A stretch of DNA of 13,773 nucleotides from Alphaproteobacteria bacterium (lineage in GTDB: Bacteria > Pseudomonadota > Alphaproteobacteria > Micavibrionales > CSBR16-224). Location of the stretch: assembly GCA_006226225.1 (NCBI GenBank), contig SBHI01000199.1:1-13773 (forward strand), read 5' to 3'. The notes under the pieces are model-generated. The model did not search any database. It worked only from the letters and a program-made list of their open reading frames with translations, and had not been told where the DNA came from. The translations under genes and the position numbers were made by a program. This document shows positions 7,070 to 13,773 of the stretch, piece after piece. Within the stretch, counting starts at the first letter, position 1. Each line of letters starts with the position of its first letter.

Positions 7070-7401
7070 GGGCAGCACTCCTTTTTCTCGGTTATATCAA
7101 TACGGCAATTCATTTCACTGTCTTTACAGCAATGATCGGTCAGGTAACGGATGGAGCCGACCAGCACATCGTAATCGGCACTGTAGATTGTTGCCCGTCC
7201 GTCACGTTGGCGCTTTAGCAGTCCCGCGCGGTAAAGCTTGTCCAGATGGAATGAGAGGGTCGCATGCGGCAGGCCAAGCTTCTCACCGACAGCTCCCATC
7301 ATTAATCCTTCCGGCCCCGTTTCCACCAGCAGACGAAAGATATCCAACCGGCTTTCCTGTGCCAGCGCATCAAGCGCCTTTATGACATTTTTCTTATCCA
7401 T
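7066..7401 (-). CDS. arsR: ArsR family arsenical-responsive repressor
   Basis: The 111-residue winged-helix repressor has the ArsR helix-turn-helix at about residues 33-56 (AVGEKLGLPHATLSFHLDKL) and the wing at 60-73. Arsenic sensing is suggested by C-terminal cysteines C91-C92 and C99, spaced much like the Cys95/96/102 site known in Acidithiobacillus ferrooxidans ArsR, plus a final pair C109-C110. By analogy it binds its own promoter and leaves on binding As(III) or methylarsenite. The frame extends to a TTG at 7437, but that would lie inside the -35 box of a consensus promoter, so the ATG at 7401 is chosen. No Shine-Dalgarno precedes it, because the predicted transcript begins at or one base before the ATG. 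Its last codons contain the Shine-Dalgarno of arsI, and the TGA overlaps the arsI ATG. Confidence 0.93.
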   Translation of the reverse strand: MDKKNVIKALDALAQESRLDIFRLLVETGPEGLMMGAVGEKLGLPHATLSFHLDKLYRAGLLKRQRDGRATIYSADYDVLVGSIRYLTDHCCKDSEMNCRIDITEKKECCP

Positions 7402-7408
7402 ATATTTA

Positions 7409-7437
7409 ATTATATAGATATATTGGCGCCGTGTCAA
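7409..7437 (-). promoter_or_regulatory. consensus sigma70 promoter of arsR-arsI, probably leaderless
   Basis: On the minus strand, TTGACA (7437-7432), a 17-nt spacer and TATAAT (7414-7409) match the sigma70 consensus in all twelve positions. Only seven bases separate the -10 from the arsR ATG, so transcription should start on or next to the start codon. ATATAT arms at 7418-7423 and 7400-7405 form an imperfect palindrome around the -10, a plausible ArsR operator. Confidence 0.85.
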
Positions 7438-7522
7438 TGTAAAATACCGTACCCGTCATATTCACATGCGTGAGAGAAGGTGATAAGCTTCCCCCAAAAT
7501 TGGAACAAAGAGGAGCTTTAAC

Positions 7523-8287
7523 ATGGATATTTCCGGACAAATTGCCGTTGTAACAGGTGCCGCATCCGGCATGGGCGCGGCCACCGCCAAATCATTGGCA
7601 AAAGCAGGCGCGAAAATCGCCGCGATTGACCTGAACCTTGAAGACGCAGAAAAAACCGCTGCCGAGACCGGCGGACGCGCCTTTGGCTGTGATGTCTCCG
7701 ATGCCGCAGCTGTTGAAGCCGTTTTTAAAGAGATCACGACTGAAATGGGCGTACCGCGTATTGTCGTCAATTGCGCGGGCATCTGCCCTGCCTCCCGCGT
7801 TGTCGGACGTGAAGCGCCGCATGATCTTGCCCTGTTTACAAAAGTTCTGTCCGTTAATCTAGTCGGCAGTTTCAACGTATTGCGCCTTGCCGCTGCGGAA
7901 ATGAGTAAAGCCACCCCCGTGAATGATGACGGTGAAAACGGTGTTATTATCAACACGGCCTCGGTCGCGGCCTTTGACGGCCAGATCGGGCAGGCCGGTT
8001 ATTCCGCCTCGAAAGCTGGCGTGGTCGGTATGACACTGCCCATCGCGCGTGAACTGGCACGTTTCGGCATCCGTGTTGTCACCGTTGCCCCCGGCCTGAT
8101 CGAAACCCCGATGCTGGCTGGCATGCCGCAGGAGGTACATGACAGCCTTGTTGCCACAACGATTTTCCCGAAACGCCTTGGCAAAGCCGACGAGTTCGCC
8201 GACCTGGTCAAACATATCTGTGAGAATGCGCTGATTAACGGCGAAACCATCCGTCTTGACGGCGCGGTACGCCTCGCCCCGAAATAA
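7523..8287 (+). CDS. SDR family, HSD10-type 3-hydroxyacyl-CoA dehydrogenase
   Basis: The 254-residue NAD-dependent short-chain dehydrogenase closely resembles mitochondrial HSD17B10, which oxidises 3-hydroxyacyl-CoA and 2-methyl-3-hydroxybutyryl-CoA in fatty acid and isoleucine breakdown. The Rossmann motif TGAASGMG is at residues 11-18, with Asp36 at the end of beta-2 favouring NAD over NADP. NCAG is at 83-86, and the catalytic residues are Ser147, Tyr160 and Lys164 (GYSASKAG). The C-terminal half shows the HSD10-specific pattern VIINTASVAAFDGQIGQAGY, VAPGLIETPML, FPKRLGKADEF and NGETIRLDGAVRLAP. AGGAG (7511-7515) lies seven bases before the ATG. It stands alone: the neighbour on the left is the divergent ars operon, and on the right tlyA converges with a gap of four bases and no terminator between. 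The preferred substrate is inferred. Confidence 0.9.
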   Translation: MDISGQIAVVTGAASGMGAATAKSLAKAGAKIAAIDLNLEDAEKTAAETGGRAFGCDVSDAAAVEAVFKEITTEMGVPRIVVNCAGICPASRVVGREAPHDLALFTKVLSVNLVGSFNVLRLAAAEMSKATPVNDDGENGVIINTASVAAFDGQIGQAGYSASKAGVVGMTLPIARELARFGIRVVTVAPGLIETPMLAGMPQEVHDSLVATTIFPKRLGKADEFADLVKHICENALINGETIRLDGAVRLAPK

Positions 8288-8291
8288 GGAT

Positions 8292-9038
8292 TTAGCGTTT
8301 TTCGGCGCAAATCAGAAATTCGCGGTTGCCGTCACCACCTTCAATCGGGCTATCGGTCAAGCCGCGCACTTCCCAGCCTGTGCTTTCCAGAAACGCCGCA
8401 ACATCGGCGCAAATTTTCTGATGCAAATTTTCATCTTTGACGATGCCGCCTTTGCCGAGATTGCCTTTTCCCGCCTCGAATTGCGGTTTGATCAGTGCGA
8501 GCAGCACCGCGCCTTGCCGCGCAATAGCTAAAGCAGCAGGTAGAACTTTCTCAAGGCTGATAAAGCTGGCATCACAAACGACCATATCAATCACGTGGTC
8601 GAACATCTCCGCCGTTAAATCGCGGGCATTGGTTTTCTCCATTACCGTCACCGCATCCAGCCCGCGCAAACTGTCATCCAGCTGCCCCGACCCGACATCC
8701 ACGGCATAAACATGCGCCGCGCCGCCATCCAGCGCCACCTCGGTAAAACCGCCTGTGGAGGCACCGATATCCAGCACGGTCTTATCCTGAAAATCGAGCT
8801 TAAAATACGCCGCCGCATGTTCCAGCTTCAGCCCCGCACGACTGACCCAGCGGCAGGGGTCTTTCCCTGTTAGCACAATTTCCGCATCTGTAGAAAATTT
8901 CTGTGAGGCTTTCGTGACGGTTTTGCCATCTGCTGTCACCAGCCCTGCTTCAATCAGGCGCAGTGCTTGCGGACGGCTTTTCGCCAGCCTTTTTTCAACA
9001 AGCAGCTTGTCGATACGCTGGCGCGTTCCTTCCGTCAC
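8292..9038 (-). CDS. tlyA: TlyA family 2'-O-rRNA methyltransferase (hemolysin A-like)
   Basis: The 248-residue protein has an N-terminal S4 RNA-binding domain (about residues 6-58, RIDKLLVEKRLAKSRPQA) and a C-terminal FtsJ-like SAM-dependent methyltransferase domain (about 64-246). The SAM-binding motif is VLDIGASTGGFT (88-99), with YAVDVGSGQL following. A KDKE catalytic tetrad as in 2'-O-methyltransferases is visible: K71, D156, K184 and E240. Characterised TlyA proteins methylate 16S and 23S rRNA cytidines. The frame continues upstream inside dxs, but the family N-terminus begins just before RQRID. I place the start at the GTG 9038, which has AGG six bases before it; a TTG at 9044 is the alternative. 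Either way it begins within a few bases of the dxs stop, so the two genes form an operon, a common pairing in proteobacteria. Confidence 0.92.
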   Translation of the reverse strand: MTEGTRQRIDKLLVEKRLAKSRPQALRLIEAGLVTADGKTVTKASQKFSTDAEIVLTGKDPCRWVSRAGLKLEHAAAYFKLDFQDKTVLDIGASTGGFTEVALDGGAAHVYAVDVGSGQLDDSLRGLDAVTVMEKTNARDLTAEMFDHVIDMVVCDASFISLEKVLPAALAIARQGAVLLALIKPQFEAGKGNLGKGGIVKDENLHQKICADVAAFLESTGWEVRGLTDSPIEGGDGNREFLICAEKR

Positions 9039-9045
9039 GGACAAC

Positions 9046-11025
9046 CTATACGGATTTAATTTTGGAAGAGAGCGGCATGATGACCGAAGCCTCGTGCCCC
9101 AGCAGTTGACGCGCCGCGGCGGCGATACTGTCCGCATCCAAACCTGCCGCTTTATGTTGTAAAGCAGGTTTATCCTGCGGCAAGAAGACATCCGGTAATG
9201 TCAGCGTGCGGATTTTCAAGCCGCCATCCAGCACAGCATTTGCCGCATACATGTGCAGCGTCATCGCGCCGAAACCGCCGACGGAGCCTTCTTCAATCGT
9301 GATCACGGCTTCATGTTCCCGCGCAAGGCGCAGCAGCAGAGCTTCGTCCAGCGGTTTGGCAAAACGCGCATCCGCCACGGTTGCCGAAATACCGTCACCG
9401 TCCAGCATCTGCGCTGCTGCCAATGTTTCGTACAAACGTCCGCCATAGCTGACCAGTGCGATATCCGTACCCTCACGCATGATGCGTCCGCGACCGATTT
9501 CCAACACCGCGCCACGCTGCGGCATCGGAACACCCGCACCTTCACCGCGCGGATAACGCAAAGCCGACGGCCCTGCATCATAGGCGGCCTGTGTTGCCAC
9601 CATATGTTTCATATCGGCTTCGTCCCCTGCTGCCATCAGCACCATATGCGGGACGCAGGACAAATAGGCGGTATCAAAAGCGCCGACATGGGTTTGTCCA
9701 TCCGCACCGACCAGTCCGGCGCGGTCAATCGCAAAACGCACAGGCAGTTTCTGGATGGCAACATCATGCACCACCTGATCATAAGCGCGCTGTAAAAAGG
9801 TCGAATAAATCGCCGCAAAAGGTTTGAACCCTTCTGCCGCCAGACCCGCGCAGAAGGTCACCGCATGTTGTTCGGCAATGCCAACATCGAAACAGCGGTC
9901 GGGAAATTCCTTTTCAAATTTATCCAGCCCCGTTCCCGATGGCATTGCGGCCGTTACCGCGACGATTTTGTCATCTTCGCGTGCAGCTTCGATCAGGCTT
10001 TCAGCAAAAACGCCTGTATAGCTGGGTGCGCCCGGTTTGCCTTTTTGCTGCGTACCTGTACCGACATCAAAACAGGACACGCCGTGCATTTTATCGGCGG
10101 CATTTTCCGCCGGAACATAGCCGCGACCTTTTTGCGTCACCACATGTACCAGAACAGGCGTATCCTGCTTGGCATCCCGCACATTTTCCAGCACAGGCAA
10201 CAGATGATCCAGATTATGCCCGTCAAGCGGGCCGACATAGTAAAAGCCGAGTTCTTCAAACAATGTGCCACCTGTGACGATACCGCGGGCATATTCCTCC
10301 GCACGGCGGGCGGCGCGCTGCAAAGCCTCGGGGAATTTCTGCGTCATCTTCTTGCCGATTTCACGCAGACCGCGATAGGGTTTGGAGGAAATCATGCGGG
10401 AGAGATAGGCGCTCATCGCGCCGACCGGCGGCGCGATTGACATGTCATTGTCGTTTAAAATCACAATCAGCTTGTTTTTCATCGCGCCAGCATTGTTCAT
10501 AGCTTCATAGGCCATACCGGCACTCATCGCACCGTCACCGATGACGCAAACAACATGCTTGTCGTCGCTATGTGTTCCTTCCAGATCACGCGCAACCGCC
10601 ATCCCCAAACCTGCGGAAATCGAGGTGGAACTGTGACCTGCGCCAAAGGGGTCATATGCGCTTTCACTGCGTTTGGTAAAACCGCTGAGGCCCCCGCCCA
10701 TACGCAATGTACGGATACGGTCGCGCCGTCCCGTCAAAATTTTATGCGGATAGCATTGATGCCCGACATCCCAGATCAAACGGTCATCCGGCGTGTTAAA
10801 AACATAGTGCAGGGCCACGCTGAGCTCAACCACGCCAAGCCCTGCGCCAAGATGTCCGCCCGTAACAGAGACCGCATCAATCATCTCGGCACGCAGTTCA
10901 TCCGCCAAAGCACGCAGGGATTTACGGTCGATTCCACGCAAATCGGCGGGGAAAACGACTTTATCCAAAAGCGGTGTTTTGCTTGTCACAAGGGGATTGG
11001 ACGGATTTTTTTCTTTTTCGGCCAT
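9046..11025 (-). CDS. dxs: 1-deoxy-D-xylulose-5-phosphate synthase
   Basis: The 659-residue enzyme condenses pyruvate and glyceraldehyde-3-phosphate to DXP, the first step of the MEP pathway for isoprenoids, using thiamine diphosphate and Mg. The thiamine-binding motif GDGAMSAGMAYEAMNNA spans residues 163-179, GGHLGAGLGVVELSVALHYV is in the N-terminal domain (56-75), the catalytic Glu of the pyrimidine domain is E385 (VGIAEQHAVT), and DRAGLVGADGQTH (434-446) is the conserved DXS loop. The C-terminal transketolase domain is complete. Length is slightly above the usual 620-640 because of a polar N-terminal lead of about 15 residues. The frame runs on to a TTG at 11130, but the ATG at 11025 gives a normal N-terminus; its Shine-Dalgarno is weak. 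The usual partners ispA and xseB are not upstream. tlyA follows immediately. Confidence 0.97.
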   Translation of the reverse strand: MAEKEKNPSNPLVTSKTPLLDKVVFPADLRGIDRKSLRALADELRAEMIDAVSVTGGHLGAGLGVVELSVALHYVFNTPDDRLIWDVGHQCYPHKILTGRRDRIRTLRMGGGLSGFTKRSESAYDPFGAGHSSTSISAGLGMAVARDLEGTHSDDKHVVCVIGDGAMSAGMAYEAMNNAGAMKNKLIVILNDNDMSIAPPVGAMSAYLSRMISSKPYRGLREIGKKMTQKFPEALQRAARRAEEYARGIVTGGTLFEELGFYYVGPLDGHNLDHLLPVLENVRDAKQDTPVLVHVVTQKGRGYVPAENAADKMHGVSCFDVGTGTQQKGKPGAPSYTGVFAESLIEAAREDDKIVAVTAAMPSGTGLDKFEKEFPDRCFDVGIAEQHAVTFCAGLAAEGFKPFAAIYSTFLQRAYDQVVHDVAIQKLPVRFAIDRAGLVGADGQTHVGAFDTAYLSCVPHMVLMAAGDEADMKHMVATQAAYDAGPSALRYPRGEGAGVPMPQRGAVLEIGRGRIMREGTDIALVSYGGRLYETLAAAQMLDGDGISATVADARFAKPLDEALLLRLAREHEAVITIEEGSVGGFGAMTLHMYAANAVLDGGLKIRTLTLPDVFLPQDKPALQHKAAGLDADSIAAAARQLLGHEASVIMPLSSKIKSV

Positions 11026-11147
11026 GAAATTGTGTCCGTTTTTATGTTTTTTAAGAGCGTCATCCTGTTTACAGAATTTTCTGCAGGAAGGCAATGATTT
11101 TATGGTTTTACCAAGCTGCTGATCACACAATTATTTTCCGAAATCAC

Positions 11148-11177
11148 TTGACACATTACCGTATAATCTATTATACA
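11148..11177 (+). promoter_or_regulatory. candidate promoter with overlapping palindromic operator, between dxs and the Met-rich protein gene
   Basis: TTGACA (11148-11153) is followed after 17-18 nt by TTATAC/TATACA (11171-11177). A perfect inverted repeat with 7-bp arms GTATAAT/ATTATAC (11161-11176, 2-nt centre) covers the spacer end and the -10. The minus strand also reads TATAAT here (11175-11170), so the element could serve both directions, although its -35 is poor. The plus-strand transcript would have a leader of roughly 80 nt. Confidence 0.5.
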
Positions 11178-11265
11178 TATTGCGGGCGCCGGAATCGCCT
11201 TTAGAAATTATTCCGTAAATTTTTATACCGCAAAATATACAAACCGCAGAAAAGGATTATTTGTA

Positions 11266-12240
11266 ATGTCTCAAGATAAATTTAACGGCGAAGCGCTCCC
11301 CAAATACGAAAACCACGCACAGGTTTTTAAAGCGACGCAAAAAATCGCCGCACAAATCGCTGTTCAAGAGCAGCCCAGCATGGAAGAACAGATGGAAATG
11401 ATGTTCGACCCGTCCAAAGCGCAAGGCTTTATCCAAAAGCAAAAAGACACGCTGAACGCATTGGTCGACGGTCTGGAAAAAGTGAAAAAATCCATTGATA
11501 ACTCCGACGCTCTGTCCGAAGACGTGCGTGATGCATTCTCCGCCTTAATTCTGGCGCAACAGGGAACAGCGACCTCCAATATGAGCATGATGGATCTGGG
11601 CCTTGCCGCAATGACGGGACAAGAGCCGTCTGAAGATCAAGCCATGCAGGCCATGATCGGTCAACAAATGGCACAGGAAAACACACTCAAAACACAAAAA
11701 GCACTACTGGAAACGCTTTACGGCTTCCAATCCGGACAAACACTGGCGGATGTTGCCGTCAATGGTGATATGACGATCGAAGATTTCGAGCGTTACAATG
11801 CCATGGTACAATACAGTGCCAATATGGACGAAGTCATGAAAGATGTTATGCCGGCGCTGCAAACCGGTGATACTTCTGCCGTTTCCGATGTTGTTGACAT
11901 CATGGAAGATGTCGCGCAAAAAATCAGCGCGGTAAAGGTAAAAGTTTCCGCCTCTACAGCAATGACGGATGAACAGAAAACCGCCTGCCTGCAAATCACG
12001 GAAAAAGCCGAACAGCTTTACAGCGTTCTATCCGAAGGTCTGACAGGCATCGCCAATGATGATGAAAGCGCTGCGATGGGCATGATGATGAGCCTGCCGC
12101 AAGTGATGCAGGAAACACTGCCGCTGCAAGCGAAATACTATGATGTGCTTGACAGCTATTATCAGGCAAAAGCCACATCCAACGACAATACTGTGGTCAA
12201 CAGACCGGCTGCAAAAAAACCGGGCACAGGCAATAAATAA
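11266..12240 (+). CDS. Met-rich, acidic, helical protein of unknown function
   Basis: I do not recognise this 324-residue protein. It has no signal peptide and no membrane segment, and looks entirely alpha-helical and acidic apart from a short basic, disordered tail (residues about 303-324, ending KKPGTGNK). Methionine is unusually frequent (about 24 residues, over 7%), clustered in runs such as MEEQMEMM (39-46), MSMMD (106-110), MQAMIGQQM (127-135) and MGMMMS (271-276). There is a single cysteine (C241). AAAGGA (11251-11256) sits nine bases before the ATG, and a strong terminator follows. It is transcribed alone, divergent from dxs. Met-clustered helices can form flexible hydrophobic grooves or bind soft metals, but nothing here proves either. 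Confidence 0.85.
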   Translation: MSQDKFNGEALPKYENHAQVFKATQKIAAQIAVQEQPSMEEQMEMMFDPSKAQGFIQKQKDTLNALVDGLEKVKKSIDNSDALSEDVRDAFSALILAQQGTATSNMSMMDLGLAAMTGQEPSEDQAMQAMIGQQMAQENTLKTQKALLETLYGFQSGQTLADVAVNGDMTIEDFERYNAMVQYSANMDEVMKDVMPALQTGDTSAVSDVVDIMEDVAQKISAVKVKVSASTAMTDEQKTACLQITEKAEQLYSVLSEGLTGIANDDESAAMGMMMSLPQVMQETLPLQAKYYDVLDSYYQAKATSNDNTVVNRPAAKKPGTGNK

Positions 12241-12265
12241 TACCCGCCCGCAGTTTTAGAAATAC

Positions 12266-12302
12266 AAGCCCCCGCGCGATGATCATCCGCGGGGGTTTTT
12301 TT
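12266..12302 (+). terminator. strong intrinsic terminator after the Met-rich protein gene
   Basis: Arms CCCCCGCG (12269-12276) and CGCGGGGG (12288-12295) form an 8-bp GC-rich stem whose loop can pair further (GAT/ATC). Seven T follow at 12296-12302. The leftward ribokinase gene ends 15 nt beyond, so it may also be partly served by this hairpin. Confidence 0.93.
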
Positions 12303-12317
12303 CATCCGGCTATCAAA

Positions 12318-13244
12318 TTAAAGTTTTTGCGGTGCGGGTAAATCATCCAGATGTGCGGTAATCTCGTCTTCGAACGGCATTCCGGCCTGCGCCCCCAGAA
12401 CGCGGCAGGACAGGCCTGCTGCCACGCTTGCGCGTTTTAAGGCTAAAGACAGGCGCTCACCACTTTCCAGACCTGCGACAAAAACGCCGCAGAAACAATC
12501 GCCCGCTCCCGTTGTATCGACAACATCCGTTTTTAAAGAGGGCACGACCCATTCTTCCTCGGGCGTGACAGCCAGCGCGCCTTTTCCTCCCATTGTGACA
12601 ATACAGGTCAGATTATCACCTCGCCGCACCAGTTCACGCGCAATATCCTCTAATGTTTTGGCATCAAGATCATGGTGATGCGCCAACTGCTTGGCTTCGA
12701 CATCATTGACAATCAGCACATCCAGAATGTCCAGCACATCCGTCGGAATCGCCTCTGTCACAGGCGAAGCGTTCAAAACCGTCCGGCACCCCTTTTCCCC
12801 CGCGCGACGGATCAAATCATAAGTTTCCTCATGCGATACCTCCAGCTGCGTCAATACCGTGTTTTTTTCCGTCAGTATTTCATCGGGAATTTGCTCTGCA
12901 GATGCATCAATATTTGCACCCGCACTGACCACCACCATATTTTCACCGGCATGGTCGACCCAAATGCTCGCGCAGCCTGTCGGACGCTCGGAAATCCCGA
13001 TTCCCGTACCAAGAACACTTTGTGACTTCAGATTATTCAGACAGCGGCGCCCAAAAGCGTCATCACCGACCTTGCCGACCATTGCGGTCTTTGCTCCCGC
13101 ACGCACCGCCGCCATTGCCTGATTGGCACCTTTGCCGCCGGAGCGGCTGATATAGTCGTCAGACGCAATCGTTTCACCCGGCTTCGGAAAATCCTTCACC
13201 GGCATCACGATATCGACATTTAACGCGCCAAAAACAATAATCAA
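12318..13244 (-). CDS. rbsK: ribokinase (PfkB family)
   Basis: The 308-residue sugar kinase phosphorylates, most likely, D-ribose to ribose-5-phosphate with ATP. PfkB motifs are complete: the N-terminal FGALNVDIV with Asp11 in the sugar site, signature 1 GGKGANQAMAAVRAG (36-50), QLEVS (133-137), and signature 2 DTTGAGDCFCGVF (243-255) with the anion hole and catalytic base Asp249. The C-terminal GAQAGMP (284-290) is typical of ribokinases, which bind a monovalent cation there. The start codon is TTG (13244); AAAGGA (13259-13254) lies nine bases upstream and the next residues match the canonical ribokinase N-terminus, so this rare start is well supported. No rbs transporter, rbsD or regulator is adjacent. 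Nucleoside salvage is an alternative context, and other PfkB substrates cannot be excluded. Confidence 0.92.
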   Translation of the reverse strand: MIIVFGALNVDIVMPVKDFPKPGETIASDDYISRSGGKGANQAMAAVRAGAKTAMVGKVGDDAFGRRCLNNLKSQSVLGTGIGISERPTGCASIWVDHAGENMVVVSAGANIDASAEQIPDEILTEKNTVLTQLEVSHEETYDLIRRAGEKGCRTVLNASPVTEAIPTDVLDILDVLIVNDVEAKQLAHHHDLDAKTLEDIARELVRRGDNLTCIVTMGGKGALAVTPEEEWVVPSLKTDVVDTTGAGDCFCGVFVAGLESGERLSLALKRASVAAGLSCRVLGAQAGMPFEDEITAHLDDLPAPQKL

Positions 13245-13294
13245 AATAACGGATCCTTTAAGGCGTGGCTTTACGCAAGGAATTGACGGGGAAT

Positions 13295-13323
13295 TTGAAA
13301 AATCCGCCTTTATCCATTAGAAC
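13295..13323 (+). promoter_or_regulatory. weak candidate promoter for the DUF455 gene
   Basis: TTGAAA (13295-13300) and TAGAAC (13318-13323) are 17 nt apart, giving a leader of about 30 nt before the ATG at 13360. Matches to the consensus are partial. No convincing promoter was found for the divergent ribokinase gene in the same 115-nt gap. Confidence 0.3.
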
Positions 13324-13359
13324 ACAATTTACAGATTTTGAAAAAGCGGAATTTTGAAG

Positions 13360-13773
13360 ATGACAATCCCCACACTCAGCTATGCCGCTGTTGCCGTTCT
13401 CATGGAAAGCAATGCGACGGAAAAAGCACACAAAATGCTGCGATTATGGCAGAATTGGCAAGCAAGCCGTATCTTGGCGATTGGCAATACCATACCGCCC
13501 GACCGTCCGGGTCGGCCTGAAAAACCGGTGCTGTTGCCACCGCGCGACATGCCCCGCCGTAGCAAGGCCGGTAGTGACGAAAACAAAGCGGCACTGTTGC
13601 ACGCACTGGCACATATTGAATTAAACGCCATTGATCTGGCCTGCGATATCCTTGCCCGCTTTGCACCGCTTGCCGCAGAAAATTCCGAAAAGGACTGTTT
13701 CTCCCTGCCGAAAGATTTTTTTGATGACTGGTGCCGCGTTGCCGCAGATGAGGCGCGGCATTTTCTACTGCTT
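13360..13773 (+). CDS. DUF455 family ferritin-like protein (N-terminal part, cut by window end)
   Basis: An ATG at 13360 opens a frame that continues without a stop to the last base (138 codons). The product matches the DUF455 family of ferritin-like proteins, present in many proteobacteria but without an established function. Diagnostic segments are HALAHIELNAIDLACDIL (residues about 87-104), the first carboxylate-bearing helix, and FFDDWCRVAADEARHFLLL at the edge, whose ExxH (EARH) is the second di-iron-type ligand motif. The preceding linker with LLPPRDMPRRS is also characteristic of the family. The full protein should be about 270 residues, so roughly half is missing. The Shine-Dalgarno is weak (GAAG close to the ATG, CGGA further up). 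It is divergent from ribokinase. Confidence 0.88.
   Translation, partial: MTIPTLSYAAVAVLMESNATEKAHKMLRLWQNWQASRILAIGNTIPPDRPGRPEKPVLLPPRDMPRRSKAGSDENKAALLHALAHIELNAIDLACDILARFAPLAAENSEKDCFSLPKDFFDDWCRVAADEARHFLLL

Noticed and set aside
7402..7437. Extended arsR start at TTG 7437
   Set aside because: The codon is the first half of a consensus -35 box and the added residues do not look like an ArsR N-terminus.
9039..9191. Extension of tlyA into dxs (starts up to 9191)
   Set aside because: It would overlap conserved dxs coding sequence by over 140 bases, and the added peptide is not part of the S4 domain.
9253..9795. 180-codon open frame on the plus strand within dxs, and similar frames at 9865-10440 and 10555-11097
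   Set aside because: Antisense frames over conserved dxs motifs, caused by codon bias; His/Cys/Arg-rich products without domain features.
11026..11130. N-terminal extension of dxs to a TTG at 11130
   Set aside because: The extra 35 residues are Cys/Lys-rich and unlike DXS N-termini; the ATG at 11025 starts the normal protein and the extension lies in promoter/leader DNA.
1..13773. CRISPR array, insertion sequence, prophage or toxin-antitoxin module
   Set aside because: No regularly spaced repeats, transposase, integrase or paired small toxin-antitoxin frames were seen on either strand.

Overview
The window looks like a chromosomal housekeeping stretch from an alphaproteobacterium of middling base composition. 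The evidence is a COQ9-family ubiquinone protein, a DUF455 ferritin-like protein, a dxs-tlyA gene pair, an HSD10-type dehydrogenase and a PAS-GGDEF protein. No phage, transposon, CRISPR or conjugation gene is visible. I cannot name the genus; a Micavibrio-like or rhodospirillalean lineage is only a guess.

Layout, left to right. A short gene tail of unknown identity (1-93) is followed by a secreted unknown protein (231-1154) and a stand-alone prpD-like 2-methylcitrate dehydratase (1226-2722), all on the plus strand. A strong hairpin separates prpD from a leftward block: a 314-residue coiled-coil/Gly-rich protein, a small HExxH metallopeptidase-like protein and a COQ9-family protein. Divergent from COQ9 is a PAS protein whose GGDEF domain has lost its catalytic signature but keeps the c-di-GMP inhibitory-site motif. 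Next comes tRNA-Phe(GAA) with its own promoter and a 14-bp-stem bidirectional terminator.

Leftward again lies a two-gene arsenic module: an ArsR repressor and an ArsI-type C-As lyase with a Cys-pair tail. The two genes overlap by ATGA and are driven by a textbook TTGACA-N17-TATAAT promoter that probably gives a leaderless arsR message. An HSD10-type short-chain dehydrogenase (plus strand) converges, with a 4-nt gap, on the leftward dxs-tlyA pair (isoprenoid precursor synthesis and 2'-O-rRNA methylation).

A promoter zone with a perfect palindrome separates dxs from a rightward Met-rich helical protein of unknown function, which ends at a strong terminator. A leftward ribokinase with a TTG start and a rightward DUF455 gene, cut by the window edge, close the window.

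Most genes are unrelated housekeeping units. The true functional units are arsR-arsI and dxs-tlyA. No intergenic stretch exceeds 300 bases. I see no complete novel multi-gene system. The best leads are the degenerate GGDEF protein, the leaderless ars operon, and the two unrecognised proteins of about 320 residues.
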